A stretch of DNA of 30,641 nucleotides from a virus. The translations under genes were made by a program, and so were the position numbers. Shown here one piece after another: positions 14,199 to 21,643 of this stretch. Under the pieces are notes generated by a model. The model was given only the letters and a program-made list of their open reading frames with translations. It did not search any database and was not told the origin of the DNA. Positions within the stretch are counted from its first letter, which is position 1. Each line of letters begins with the position of its first letter. The stretch lies in IMG/VR virus record IMGVR_UViG_3300013286_000037, positions 1-30,641 of that record; one strand, 5' to 3'.

Positions 14199-14765
14199 AT
14201 GATTATTAAAGAGTCTTATAAAGATTCTAAGAATAAAAAGATTGTACAGAAAGAAGTTTATAAACAAATTAAAGGTAAGTATACAAACTTAATAGGTCTG
14301 GGTGGTCCAGATTTAAATGACTATCTTAAGTTAGCTAAATATGCAGGTATGAAAAATGCCTCAATATATGAGTTTAATGTAGATCAATTGTTAATACAAG
14401 CTTCTAAACCTATTAATACACTTTCTACTCGTGTGATCTTTGGTGATATTTATCAATCACCCTGTAAAATGAAAGATACATTCTATGATTTTGATTTTTG
14501 CTGCAGTGTAAAAACTGCTCAAGAGCATATTAAGAAATTTAAGAATGATCCAGTACTTTTTACATTTTCAATTAGACCATTAGGTCTAAATAGCAGTATC
14601 AAATTATATGTGTCATCTGTACAAAAAAGCTGTAAGTATAACTTAGAGCTTATAAAAGTTAATGCTTTCTTTAGAAAGTATCAACTTAATCTTAAAGAAT
14701 CTGTACAGACAGTTTACATATATAAAGATAGTGTTCCAATGTTAGTTATAAACAATAATAAATAA
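14199..14765 (+). CDS. Rossmann/methyltransferase-like protein
   Basis: 188 residues. NLIGLGGPDLNDYLKLAKYAG at about 30-50 resembles motif I of class I SAM-dependent methyltransferases (strand, Gly-rich turn with GxGGPD, helix). ASIYEFN at 54-60 ends in the acidic position expected for the SAM ribose, and RVIFGDIYQSP (about 78-88) with TFYDFDFCCSV (93-103) fit later strands with acidic ends. A clear catalytic NPPY or DPPY motif is absent, so it may act on RNA or protein, or be degenerate. It lies between a basic small protein and an HTH protein. Confidence 0.45.
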   Translation: MIIKESYKDSKNKKIVQKEVYKQIKGKYTNLIGLGGPDLNDYLKLAKYAGMKNASIYEFNVDQLLIQASKPINTLSTRVIFGDIYQSPCKMKDTFYDFDFCCSVKTAQEHIKKFKNDPVLFTFSIRPLGLNSSIKLYVSSVQKSCKYNLELIKVNAFFRKYQLNLKESVQTVYIYKDSVPMLVINNNK

Positions 14766-14782
14766 ACCCAAAAAACATCAAA

Positions 14783-15124
14783 ATGAAAAAAAGTTTTAAG
14801 TTTTACTCAGAAGAAGAAAAACAAATTTTAGCTGAGTTAGTTAATTTACCATTAGGTAAAAGAGTAGCAACACTACAAAATTTTTCAATGGAAGACTTTT
14901 GTAAAAAGTATAATAGATCAGTTAGTTCTGTTCAACAATACATTTCTAATGCAAGATACAAACAAGGTAGAAAAACTAGTAATGTTTCTAATGTAAAAAG
15001 TGATACAAAAACTATAACAAAAGATCTTTCTACATTACGTAGAAATGAATTTGTTATTCCAGTAACAAGCTGGGAACTTAATACAGAGAATGGTCAAACT
15101 AATCTTGTATTAAAGTTTAAATAA
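14783..15124 (+). CDS. Putative HTH DNA-binding protein
   Basis: 113 residues. Residues 8-58 (EEEKQILAELVNLPLGKRVATL then MEDFCKKYNRSVSSVQQYISNARYKQG) read as a helix-turn-helix or SANT-like unit with a basic recognition helix. A flexible Ser/Lys region and a C-terminal strand pair (FVIPVTSWELNTENGQTNLVLKF) follow. Likely a phage regulator. It ends with the strong hairpin at 15134-15172. No paralogue seen in the window. Confidence 0.55.
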   Translation: MKKSFKFYSEEEKQILAELVNLPLGKRVATLQNFSMEDFCKKYNRSVSSVQQYISNARYKQGRKTSNVSNVKSDTKTITKDLSTLRRNEFVIPVTSWELNTENGQTNLVLKFK

Positions 15125-15133
15125 ACAATTTTT

Positions 15134-15172
15134 AGTGAGCTAGAAGTCTATTAATTTAGACTCTAGTTCACT
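15134..15172 (+). terminator. Long hairpin, probable terminator
   Basis: AGTGAGCTAG plus AGTCTA pair with TAGACT plus CTAGTTCACT around a short loop, 16 bp with one bulged A and one G-U pair. Only ATTTTAAA follows, so it may also be a transcript-end stabiliser or the border of the RNA gene behind it. Confidence 0.6.
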
Positions 15173-15179
15173 ATTTTAA

Positions 15180-15443
15180 AGATGGTGAGGCTAGCGGCAG
15201 CTAGTATGGGCACGCTCTTGTCCTAATCTTGACTATTAAGATTGATCAACTATGAGCTATCACAATTGAAGATTGTCGTTACATGGGCTATTAAATGGCA
15301 CTAAAGTAAGCTATCAATTTAGATTGGTACATTTGGTAAAGTTAGATTATATAATAATTCCAATAAATAGGTATATACAAAATACGCTATTTATTGACAA
15401 TGAACTGTGTCATAAACTGGTACGATAAGCCAGTTTTTTTTCT
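15180..15443 (+). ncRNA. Candidate structured non-coding RNA with its own terminator
   Basis: The stretch has no credible ORF but several hairpins in order: CTAGC-GGCA-GCTAG (15191-15204), AATCTT/AAGATT (15225-15243), ACAAT/ATTGT (15262-15276), and AATAAATAG/CTATTTATT (15362-15395) with an inner GTAT/ATAC. It ends in a rho-independent terminator, AAACTGG/CCAGTTT plus T8 (15414-15443). It is flanked upstream by the hairpin at 15134. Composition is less AT-rich than the genes around. I do not recognise the family. Confidence 0.55.
15414..15443 (+). terminator. Rho-independent terminator
   Basis: AAACTGG (15414-15420) and CCAGTTT (15430-15436), 9-nt loop, stem running into a T8 tract. It closes the candidate RNA gene, 32 nt before the next CDS. 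Confidence 0.85.
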
Positions 15444-15474
15444 TATTTTTACAATCATTTAAAAAATAAACCAA

Positions 15475-15855
15475 ATGAGGAAACTCACACCAACAATTGC
15501 AAGAGCTTTAGCTGAGAAAGTTAGAGTTGAATTAGTAGCACGTAATGCTTCTGTTAAACAGTTATTAATAGATAAAATTATGGATTCTAAAGAAATGAAA
15601 AACTACCGTAAGTTATCTGAAGATTATGACATTATTCAAAGAAAGATTACAGATGCAAAAACCTTGTTACAAGAAAAGTATTCAACTAAAACTATGGATG
15701 TTGCTCTTTATAACACAAGTGTTCATCTTAGAGATACTGTTGCATCTTCTGTAGAAAGTATTAAAGATCTTATTCTTATTGAAGACTATCTATCTGATGG
15801 TATAGAAAGTACAGAAGAAATTATTAAAAAAATTGCAGATAAATTATGTTCTTAA
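15475..15855 (+). CDS. Hypothetical helical protein (126 aa)
   Basis: Nearly all helix, with heptad-like spacing between about 40 and 70 and 85 and 125, consistent with a coiled-coil bundle (DYDIIQRKITDAKTLLQEKY). Starts after an A-rich leader (TAAAAAATAAACCAA). It precedes another helical protein by 19 nt, so the two may form a complex. No enzyme motif. Confidence 0.65.
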   Translation: MRKLTPTIARALAEKVRVELVARNASVKQLLIDKIMDSKEMKNYRKLSEDYDIIQRKITDAKTLLQEKYSTKTMDVALYNTSVHLRDTVASSVESIKDLILIEDYLSDGIESTEEIIKKIADKLCS

Positions 15856-15874
15856 ACATTAAAAATGTAAATGT

Positions 15875-16504
15875 ATGAAACTTAAACATGTAAAGTTTAA
15901 TCATGAAGCTGAAGGTTTTTATGATGCCATCGGTATTACAGATGATATAATGATGAAATGCAGAGAACGTATTTTATTCAGTACATTTACTAATGCCTTA
16001 CAAAGTATAGAACTATTTGAAGACAGAAATGATGCTCCAAGAGAGTTAACAACTATCACTGGAGATTTTCAAAAAACTTTGTCTATTATAGAAGATGAAA
16101 TAGAATATGCTTACACTCTAATGGAATTTAGTAAAACTCATGAAATGGGCGTAGAAGCTTTTGCTAGATGGGAACTTCAAAGAAGAGCTAAAAATTCTAA
16201 AACGAATAAAAAGAAATCTATGATGCTTGACATTATGGATATGCTTACAGAACTTAAGATGGAGCATGAAAAAACTAGTAATGAAACTGCGGATATAAAC
16301 TTAAAATATGGTTTTACTCCTAAAGGTCTTCTTAAAAGAGTAGAGCTCACTAAGAATTCACAGTATGATTTTAATGTTTATCTTAATATGGTTGAGAGAT
16401 ATAATCATAGCAATCAGTATGATAGAAGTAAAGACTCTGATACTGATATTGATGATTTCTTAAGAAACATTCTTAATCAGAATGATGAAGATGATGATGA
16501 TTAA
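15875..16504 (+). CDS. Hypothetical helical protein with acidic tail (209 aa)
   Basis: A long helical core (about 15-140) with Lys/Arg-rich segment RRAKNSKTNKKKSMM near 109-123 and a strongly acidic C-terminus (DIDDFLRN...NDEDDDD, about 189-209). Acidic tails of this kind occur in ssDNA-binding and replication accessory proteins, and the next gene is a wHTH replication-type protein 12 nt downstream. No fold recognised. Confidence 0.65.
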   Translation: MKLKHVKFNHEAEGFYDAIGITDDIMMKCRERILFSTFTNALQSIELFEDRNDAPRELTTITGDFQKTLSIIEDEIEYAYTLMEFSKTHEMGVEAFARWELQRRAKNSKTNKKKSMMLDIMDMLTELKMEHEKTSNETADINLKYGFTPKGLLKRVELTKNSQYDFNVYLNMVERYNHSNQYDRSKDSDTDIDDFLRNILNQNDEDDDD

Positions 16505-16516
16505 TAAAAGACCATT

Positions 16517-16795
16517 ATGTCTAATAGATTAAAAGCTGGATTTGGACAACCTTCTAAGGTTGTCCTTACAGATCCACATATAGATTTAAAACTAAAAGGT
16601 CTATATGCCTATCTTTCAGCTTATGCTTCTAGTACAACTGATGAAACTTTTATTAGTGTTGATAGAATGGCTGCTGAAACAGGCACTGATAGATCAACAA
16701 TAAATCGGCTGTTAAAAGCTATGATAGAAAAAGGTATAATATCACGTGTAAGACGTGGTAAAAATACCACTGCAATAACAAAATTAATTAGATAA
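16517..16795 (+). CDS. Winged helix-turn-helix protein, replication-initiator type
   Basis: 92 residues. LKLKGLYAYLSAYASSTTDETFISVDRMAAETGTDRSTINRLLKAMIEKGIISRVRR is a clear wHTH with recognition helix at about 58-70 and wing at 75-90. It matches the HTH domain found in plasmid and phage replication initiators (HTH_36/DnaD-like N-termini), where the domain is usually followed by more sequence; here it stands alone. It could be a regulator. The gene-free RNA region begins about 15 nt after its stop. Confidence 0.75.
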   Translation: MSNRLKAGFGQPSKVVLTDPHIDLKLKGLYAYLSAYASSTTDETFISVDRMAAETGTDRSTINRLLKAMIEKGIISRVRRGKNTTAITKLIR

Positions 16796-16810
16796 AACCG
16801 TATTTAAGTT

Positions 16811-17372
16811 TTAGGAGGGGATTATTCTTTTTTGGTGACAGGTGAAGAATAAGTGCTTTATGCTGTTCTCACATTAGGAAGTCCCCTGCTAGAACAAATC
16901 TTATTTAATGTTTGATATAAAGAGTTTTATAGCGTATTAAAGGTTCACATCGATTGGCAACTAAAACATAGAACTATATTCCTTTATGTAAATGTTAAAC
17001 AACAAGACTGATCTCAGGTGCCTATTAGTAATATTCTGTTGAAGGCAAACCGTTCCCTTACTCAGTAGTACGACATGATGATAGAGCTCCGTCAAACGAA
17101 GCGTAATCATACCTAGTAGCAGTTCTGATGATTATGAACGTAGTCCCTGGGATAGTTTCTTGTTAAACTTATTAGATTAAGCATCTGGAACACTTGAATA
17201 TTTAGGTTCGAGTGGAAAGAAGGATAAACAGCCAGCCTATTGATATTAAGAGCTATGCTCCCAACTCATGAACGTATTTCCAGTACTTCTGCTTAATCTA
17301 TAATTTATTACTATGTTAACGAAAAGATTATATAAACCTCGGCATGACCGGTAGTGGTGTATAAGGAGAGAT
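16811..17372 (+). ncRNA. Large ornate structured RNA, family unassigned
   Basis: About 560 nt with no ORF, immediately upstream of tmRNA. Exact helices: TTATTCTT/AAGAATAA (16822-16829, 16845-16852) inside AGGGGA/TCCCCT (16816-16821, 16882-16887); a pseudoknot TGTTCT/AGAACA (16864-16869, 16891-16896) crossing it; AACAAGA/TCTTGTT (17001-17007, 17158-17164) with CTCAG/CTGGG inside; an 11-bp TAGATTAAGCA/TGCTTAATCTA (17173-17183, 17290-17300) enclosing CTGGAA/TTCCAG and the 8-bp hairpin CACTTGAA/TTCGAGTG (17191-17214). Length, position in a phage next to a tRNA-type RNA, and complexity recall ROOL and GOLLD RNAs; I could not confirm either. Ends are approximate. Confidence 0.6.
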
Positions 17373-17384
17373 GTAGTAACTTTA

Positions 17385-17967
17385 GGGGGTGTATTGATTT
17401 GACAGCACTCTAAATGGTAGTATCACAAGCAAGCCTTGGAACGGGTAAACAAGTTCTAAACAATAACCGTAAAGAGTCAATCTGAGCGTGTTTCTGAAGG
17501 TGCCGCTATTATAGCAATGGCATTTTCTCGTGTAGCAGTAGCTGCATAAGGAAACGGGGTGGTAACAACCTGGCAACAGAAAGTTACAAAATCGTAAGGT
17601 ATTCTGATACTGACAGCTCAAAGGAGTGATGGGTGTGAAAGCAGAATAAATGACTACATCGTCCTAGCCTTACAAATGTTTTCTTAGTTATGTCAAAACT
17701 AAGTGGTGGCAAGTTGTACTTAACCGTATGATCCTAAAATTACTGATCAGTATATGTAAAGAAATGGCGTTTTGTAGATAAAACCGCTACCACGCTCCAA
17801 CAAGGCTAAAGTGAAGAACTCTATTCCTTAACGGTCCGGTCCATATACAGACTCAATTACGGTGCAAAGAGTGTTTGGGATCTTCCCAGCACTATTAGTA
17901 CTAAGCTTGTAACTAAATGGTATTATGATTTGTATGTTGGACGGGGGTTCGTAACCCCCCACCTCCA
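17385..17967 (+). ncRNA. ssrA: tmRNA (ssrA), unusually long
   Basis: Acceptor stem GGGGGTG (17385-17391) pairs with CACCTCC (17960-17966), one G-U. GATTTGACAGC follows as in tmRNA 5' domains. The T arm is GGGGG-TTCGTAA-CCCCC (17943-17959) after GGAC, and AAGCTTGTA near 17904-17912 matches the 3' domain motif. The coded 3' end is A-CTA, not CCA. A tag reading frame ends at TAA 17547-17549; from GCA at 17514 it gives AMAFSRVAVAA, whose end resembles ClpXP-type tags. Upstream GCC/GCT codons are alternative resume points. tmRNA rescues stalled ribosomes and tags products for proteolysis. At 583 nt it exceeds the usual 350-410, with the extra length after the tag. Confidence 0.85.
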
Positions 17968-17989
17968 CTAATTTTTTAAACTTAAAGTC

Positions 17990-18268
17990 ATGGATAACAA
18001 ACATATGTTATTACTCTGTAGTTGTTATAGCTCAGAACATCAAATGATTATACACTTAGATGAAGGCGGTGATATGTTTGCTCCAGAAGCATACGTACAT
18101 GTACATCTAGTAAGACGGTCCTTTTGGTACCGTGTAAAATACGGAATTAAATATATATTTGGATACACATCTAGATATGGAGCATGGGATGAATTTATAT
18201 TAGATAAAACACATTCAGAATCATTTAGACAAATAGCTAAACATTTAGATGATGAAACAGTATATTAA
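17990..18268 (+). CDS. Hypothetical protein with CSC-type motif (92 aa)
   Basis: LLCSCYSSEHQMIIHLDEG at the N-terminus, then VHVHLVRRSFWYRVKYGIKYIFGYTSRYGAWDEFIL. I recall this arrangement (CxCxxxEH, a W/Y-rich basic middle, then WDE) from conserved hypothetical proteins of diverse phages; no function is known to me. CxC plus EH could bind a metal. It begins 22 nt after tmRNA and overlaps the next gene, which has the same RYFFRG/WDD style middle, so the pair may be functionally linked. Confidence 0.7.
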   Translation: MDNKHMLLLCSCYSSEHQMIIHLDEGGDMFAPEAYVHVHLVRRSFWYRVKYGIKYIFGYTSRYGAWDEFILDKTHSESFRQIAKHLDDETVY

Positions 18269-18839
18269 ATTATCTATACCTAAAGATACAGCATGGGATA
18301 ATACCCGTTTCAAATGGGGTAAATATATTCATTGGAAAATAAGATACTTCTTTAGAGGTATATATAACATTATGAGATGGATACCTACACTCTATAAAGA
18401 TAGAGACTGGGATGACGCTTATATATTATGGGTACTTCAAAAGAAAATAGAGTATCAAAGAGATTATCTTGTACATGCTAATAGACATGTAAATATAGAT
18501 TTAGATAATTATTGGATGACTCTATGTCTTAATCTTATAGAAAGAGAAACAGAAGAGTATTATGCAACAGAGTTTTCTGATTATCATGTAACTAATTTAG
18601 AATTTATACGCCCTGATGAACAAGAATGTAGAAAAGTAGATATTAAAATACATTCAGAAAACTATGATGAGTTTCTAGCAAAGTATCCGCATACACTGCG
18701 TATAGTATTAGATAAACATCCTGAAGCTTCTACGTCTAAACATCATCAAGCTATACTAGTAAGTAGTTATAATCAAGTTAAATGTAGAAATCTATTATTT
18801 GAAATTCTTAAACGTAAATCTGCCAATTGGTGGGACTAA
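18249..18839 (+). CDS. Hypothetical protein (196 aa), partner-like of preceding gene
   Basis: Starts with two consecutive ATG codons; the first overlaps the previous stop by 20 nt. A basic aromatic N-terminal half (KIRYFFRGIYNIMRWIPTLYKDRDWDDAY, about 28-60) resembles the WYRVKYGIKYIFGY...WDE stretch of the preceding protein, followed by a helix-rich acidic region and a C-terminus rich in His/Lys/Trp. No enzyme motif seen. Its end precedes the next start by 10 nt. Confidence 0.65.
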   Translation: MMKQYIKLSIPKDTAWDNTRFKWGKYIHWKIRYFFRGIYNIMRWIPTLYKDRDWDDAYILWVLQKKIEYQRDYLVHANRHVNIDLDNYWMTLCLNLIERETEEYYATEFSDYHVTNLEFIRPDEQECRKVDIKIHSENYDEFLAKYPHTLRIVLDKHPEASTSKHHQAILVSSYNQVKCRNLLFEILKRKSANWWD

Positions 18840-18849
18840 ATATTATATT

Positions 18850-19062
18850 ATGAAAAAAACAAAAACACCTGAAGTAATTAATCAAAAACAATACATAGTG
18901 TTATGTGATGGTGAGCTATGGGTAGAAGGTACAAAACAAGATGTAATAGATAATTTTAATGAAGATACTAACGCATATATAAAATATGCTAATATTATTA
19001 AAGTATATGAGCTTGGTGAACCTATACCATTTTCACTTAATACTCCACAGATAAACTTTTAG
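18850..19062 (+). CDS. Hypothetical 70-aa protein
   Basis: The ATG at 18850 (MKKTKTPEV) follows the previous stop by 10 nt; an upstream frame that reads through the previous gene is not used. Contains short strands (QYIVLCDGELWVEGTKQDVI) and an acidic helix, reminiscent of small single-domain regulators. Function unknown. Confidence 0.55.
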   Translation: MKKTKTPEVINQKQYIVLCDGELWVEGTKQDVIDNFNEDTNAYIKYANIIKVYELGEPIPFSLNTPQINF

Positions 19063-19069
19063 ATAATCT

Positions 19070-19360
19070 ATGAACACAGCAGAACAAAATGCACTCAATC
19101 TTAGATTTATATATTATGCTTGTGATGCAGAAGATTTATTACCTATTGGGGCATCTAACACATGGGAAGGACTATTAGAAATAGTAGATGATTATATGGG
19201 TGCTAATGATAAACATAATCATTCAGGTAAAAGAATTAAATATGTTCCATTTGAAAGTAAATATCCCTCAGAGTTTGAAGGCACTATATATTATGAAACA
19301 CCTGAATCAAAATCTGTAAAAGTATATACAGTAGATTTTAATTATAAAAATAATCTATGA
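19070..19360 (+). CDS. Hypothetical 96-aa protein
   Basis: Acidic protein (MNTAEQNALNLRFIYYACDAE...) with DDYMGANDKHNHSGKRIKYVPFESKYPSEFEG in the middle, giving a strand/turn-rich fold. It joins the next gene by an ATGA overlap, so translation is coupled. No family recognised. Confidence 0.6.
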   Translation: MNTAEQNALNLRFIYYACDAEDLLPIGASNTWEGLLEIVDDYMGANDKHNHSGKRIKYVPFESKYPSEFEGTIYYETPESKSVKVYTVDFNYKNNL

Positions 19361-19902
19361 AAACCACATTAAACAGAATCAAAGAACATTCACCTTGCTC
19401 TGAAGGTTGGTCAAAGCTATTAACCTATTTAAACAAAACAGAAGCTGATAATGAACCATTAGACCTGCTTACTATTCTTGAATCAAATGGCGTAGAAGAT
19501 TGCTTATGGGCATTTAAATGTACAGACAACCATAATAGTATTTACAGGCATATTGCAGCAGATTTTGCGGAGTCAGTATTGCATATTTACGAATCAGATT
19601 ATCCTAATGATAATAGACCTAGACTAGCTATACAGGCTGCTAGAGATTATGACGATGGTAAAATAGATGACGCTGCTAGGGCTGCTAGGGCTGCTAGGTC
19701 TGCTGCTAGGTCTGCTGCTAGTGATGCTGCTTGGGCTGCTTGGGCTGCTTTGGCTGCTTTGGCTGCTGCTAGGGATGTTGCTAGGGATGTTGCTTGGGTT
19801 GCTAGGGTTGCTAGGGATGTTGCTTGGGATGCTGCTAGGGTTGCTGCTGTGGCTACTGAATTAGAGAAACAAAAAAAAATAATTATTAAGTGGTTATCAT
19901 AA
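19357..19902 (+). CDS. Imm5-like protein with Ala/Arg/Trp repeat tail (181 aa)
   Basis: The N-terminal half (RIKEHSPCSEGWSKLLTYL, and later AVDxA-type YPNDNRPRLAIQAARDYDDGK at about 85-106) matches what I remember of phage proteins annotated Imm5-like or putative immunity proteins. The second half, about 103-170, is a repeat of AARAARSAARDVAW units with positions alternating Ala, Arg, Trp and Val; such triplet-phased repeats would form a continuous helix. It overlaps the previous gene by 4 nt. Role unknown; proposed immunity annotations are not proven. Confidence 0.6.
   Translation: MKTTLNRIKEHSPCSEGWSKLLTYLNKTEADNEPLDLLTILESNGVEDCLWAFKCTDNHNSIYRHIAADFAESVLHIYESDYPNDNRPRLAIQAARDYDDGKIDDAARAARAARSAARSAASDAAWAAWAALAALAAARDVARDVAWVARVARDVAWDAARVAAVATELEKQKKIIIKWLS
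19670..19850 (+). repeat. Tandem GCTGCTAGG-type coding repeat
   Basis: Irregular tandem copies of 6- and 9-nt units (GCTGCTAGG, GCTGCTTGG, GATGTTGCTAGG) run through the Ala-rich coding region. All forward frames stay open, so other reading frames here are by-products. Slippage could change protein length in multiples of three without a frameshift. Confidence 0.85.
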
Positions 19903-19919
19903 ACCAAAACAAATAACAT

Positions 19920-20477
19920 ATGACACAAGAAGACTATATAGAAATTAAAGATATGTTCTTAGATCATGTAAAAGGATTTATGAATAACACAGGTGGTATG
20001 CAACCACATATAACTGTCTTTGCTAAACATAGATTAGAAGAAGGTAATGACATGTCTGAAAAAGATAGTATCATTCATATTCCTATTCCTGCAGAATATT
20101 TTAACTCTGAAGATAAAAAAGATGAGTTTATGGAAGATGTCATGCCTGAAATAAGTAAAAAGATTAAGTCTAAGTTTGTAGCACAAGCTGTATGCTGGGC
20201 TTCTGAAGCATGGATGAGAGTTGCAAGTAGTAAACATAAGTTATTAAATTATAAGAAAATACCTGTTAAAAAGGAAGTACTTATAGTTACACTAGAATCA
20301 GAGGCTCACAATGATTGCATTTTATTTGAAATTATACGTAAAGGTAAAAAAGTAAATGAAGATGGTGATATGGTAGATGATGTAGATCTTATAGAAATGG
20401 AAGATTTATCAACAACTATGCCTAATGGTAAATTAAGTGGTAGATTTTCTGGATTATATGATATGGTTAAAATATAA
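19920..20477 (+). CDS. Hypothetical 185-aa protein
   Basis: Mixed alpha/beta protein with acidic stretches (EDVMPEISKKIKSKFVAQ, and GDMVDDVDLIEMEDLS near 143-158). A central SIIHIPIPAEYFNSEDKKDEF and AVCWASEAWMRV suggest one folded domain around 45-110. The gene lies 17 nt after the Ala-repeat gene and 4 nt before the next. I know it only as a conserved type in such phages. Confidence 0.65.
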   Translation: MTQEDYIEIKDMFLDHVKGFMNNTGGMQPHITVFAKHRLEEGNDMSEKDSIIHIPIPAEYFNSEDKKDEFMEDVMPEISKKIKSKFVAQAVCWASEAWMRVASSKHKLLNYKKIPVKKEVLIVTLESEAHNDCILFEIIRKGKKVNEDGDMVDDVDLIEMEDLSTTMPNGKLSGRFSGLYDMVKI

Positions 20478-20481
20478 AATT

Positions 20482-20664
20482 ATGAATTGGATAGTAAGTA
20501 AATTATTTCCCACAAAACAAAAGGTAAAAGAGTTAACAGTAGAAAACGAGAGTCTTCAGGCCAAACTTGATGAAAAGCAAGACGTTATAAATAAAACTAA
20601 TGCATATTGGAAAAGAGAAATGGCTAAATTACGCTCTAAGAAAACTATTTCAAAGAACTTATAG
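20482..20664 (+). CDS. Small coiled-coil protein (60 aa)
   Basis: ATG at 20482, 4 nt after the upstream stop, is preferred to earlier in-frame ATGs inside the previous gene. After an N-terminal amphipathic segment (MNWIVSKLF) residues 12-55 are a continuous charged heptad-type helix. It resembles small coiled-coil adaptors; function unknown. Confidence 0.55.
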   Translation: MNWIVSKLFPTKQKVKELTVENESLQAKLDEKQDVINKTNAYWKREMAKLRSKKTISKNL

Positions 20665-20726
20665 CCCTATTATCCATATATTAACTTATTGTGGTGTTGT
20701 AAATCCTATATTATAGGCTATTTTTA
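20661..20726 (+). terminator. Weak terminator-like hairpin
   Basis: ATAGCC (20661-20666) can pair with GGCTAT (20716-20721) and CCTA with TAGG (20705-20717) in an alternative fold, followed by TTTTTATG. Pairing is imperfect. Confidence 0.3.
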
Positions 20727-20746
20727 TGTAACTAATATGCATAGAA

Positions 20747-21001
20747 ATGTTATATCAACTACCCAATGGCAGGGTAATAGAGATGAGTACAGAACAGTAC
20801 TTTGAAATGTCTGACGAAGAGCTTGAATATCTCGTAGCTTATAACTATGGAGACCTTCTTGAGAATCCTTGGTTTGGATCTGTTTTAAGTAAGCAGCCAA
20901 AGCAAACACCAGAAGATGATATTGTAGAAATACGAGACATATCTGAAATACCTTCTATAGAACGTTTATCTGATTTAGATGTAGAGTTTGAAGAAGACTA
21001 A
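20747..21001 (+). CDS. Hypothetical 84-aa acidic protein
   Basis: MLYQLPNGRVIEMSTEQYFEMSDEELEYLVAYNYGD... is an acidic, conserved-looking small protein; ends in DVEFEED. The start follows an AT-rich leader after a terminator. The clear terminator at 21026-21055 follows, so it is a one-gene unit. Phages of this kind carry similar small genes near replication genes; no function known. Confidence 0.65.
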   Translation: MLYQLPNGRVIEMSTEQYFEMSDEELEYLVAYNYGDLLENPWFGSVLSKQPKQTPEDDIVEIRDISEIPSIERLSDLDVEFEED

Positions 21002-21025
21002 ATACACACAAAAATTTTTAATCCT

Positions 21026-21060
21026 AGCCCTGAGTCTATAAGCTTGGGGCTTTTTATTTT
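21026..21060 (+). terminator. Rho-independent terminator
   Basis: AGCCC plus TGAG pair with CTTG plus GGGCT (21026-21034 with 21043-21051, two G-U pairs), followed by TTTTTATTTTT. Confidence 0.75.
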
Positions 21061-21076
21061 TAAAACAACAAATACA

Positions 21077-21556
21077 ATGAGTAAAGTAATTGTAACAGCT
21101 GACGATAACGGTAATGTTATTGCAGTGTCAAAGAACAGTCCAGAGTATGGATATGTACGTGTAGAACAAGTAACTACACAAATTAATGACCAGGGATGGT
21201 TAAAAAATGTAAGACGATCTGCTTTAATTAAAGGTAAAGTAACAGATCTTGTAGAAGCAAATTTTAAAGCTAATCAAGCATTAGCAGGTAAAATTGTAGT
21301 AGTTGAATCTCTTCAACCTTTTAATGCAGAAAATCCTGACCGTGATCTTAAGATTGCAGGTGATACAGGTATTATCTGTACTATAGATGATCAACCTATT
21401 TATCGTCAAACGTTTTATACAACGAATGATAATGCAGTTGATGAAATGATTACACATGATAGAGCTTGTCAAGAGCAAATTCGTGGAGTATTACAAGCTC
21501 AAAGAGCAATGAGTACTTTAACTGCACTTAAACAAGTAACTGTAGCTGAATTATAG
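21077..21556 (+). CDS. Hypothetical 159-aa protein, own transcription unit
   Basis: ATG at 21077 follows ACAACAAATACA, a typical A-rich start context; an upstream codon inside the terminator is rejected. The fold looks beta-rich in residues 1-100 (VIVTADDNGNVIAVSKNSPEYGYVRVEQVTT, LAGKIVVVESLQPFN, TGIICTIDDQPIYRQTFYTT) and helical after. Flanking terminators at both ends imply independent, probably strong expression, as for ssDNA-binding or other abundant early proteins. No motif proves this. Confidence 0.7.
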   Translation: MSKVIVTADDNGNVIAVSKNSPEYGYVRVEQVTTQINDQGWLKNVRRSALIKGKVTDLVEANFKANQALAGKIVVVESLQPFNAENPDRDLKIAGDTGIICTIDDQPIYRQTFYTTNDNAVDEMITHDRACQEQIRGVLQAQRAMSTLTALKQVTVAEL

Positions 21557-21581
21557 CTTCGTGGTTTAGTTAAATATGAAT

Positions 21582-21611
21582 GAGCCTAGAGAAATCTAGG
21601 CTCTTTTTTTT
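21582..21611 (+). terminator. Strong rho-independent terminator
   Basis: GAGCCTAGA-GAAA-TCTAGGCTC, a perfect 9-bp stem with a GAAA tetraloop, followed by T8. Confidence 0.95.
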
Positions 21612-21643
21612 CTATGTTCTCTCACAATAAAAAATATAGAACA

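Noticed and set aside
17382-17621. 79-codon minus-strand frame
   Set aside because: It overlaps the tmRNA 5' domain and tag region and is Cys/Tyr-rich in a way typical of antisense frames.
16811-17967. Group I intron spanning the RNA region
   Set aside because: I saw no clear P7-type core or a split gene on both sides; the flanking genes are intact and the tmRNA acceptor pairs within its own interval.
19647-19928. Antisense and +2 frames over the Ala-rich repeat
   Set aside because: The GCT/GGx repeat keeps all frames open; the products are low-complexity Leu-rich or Ala-rich with no independent start context.
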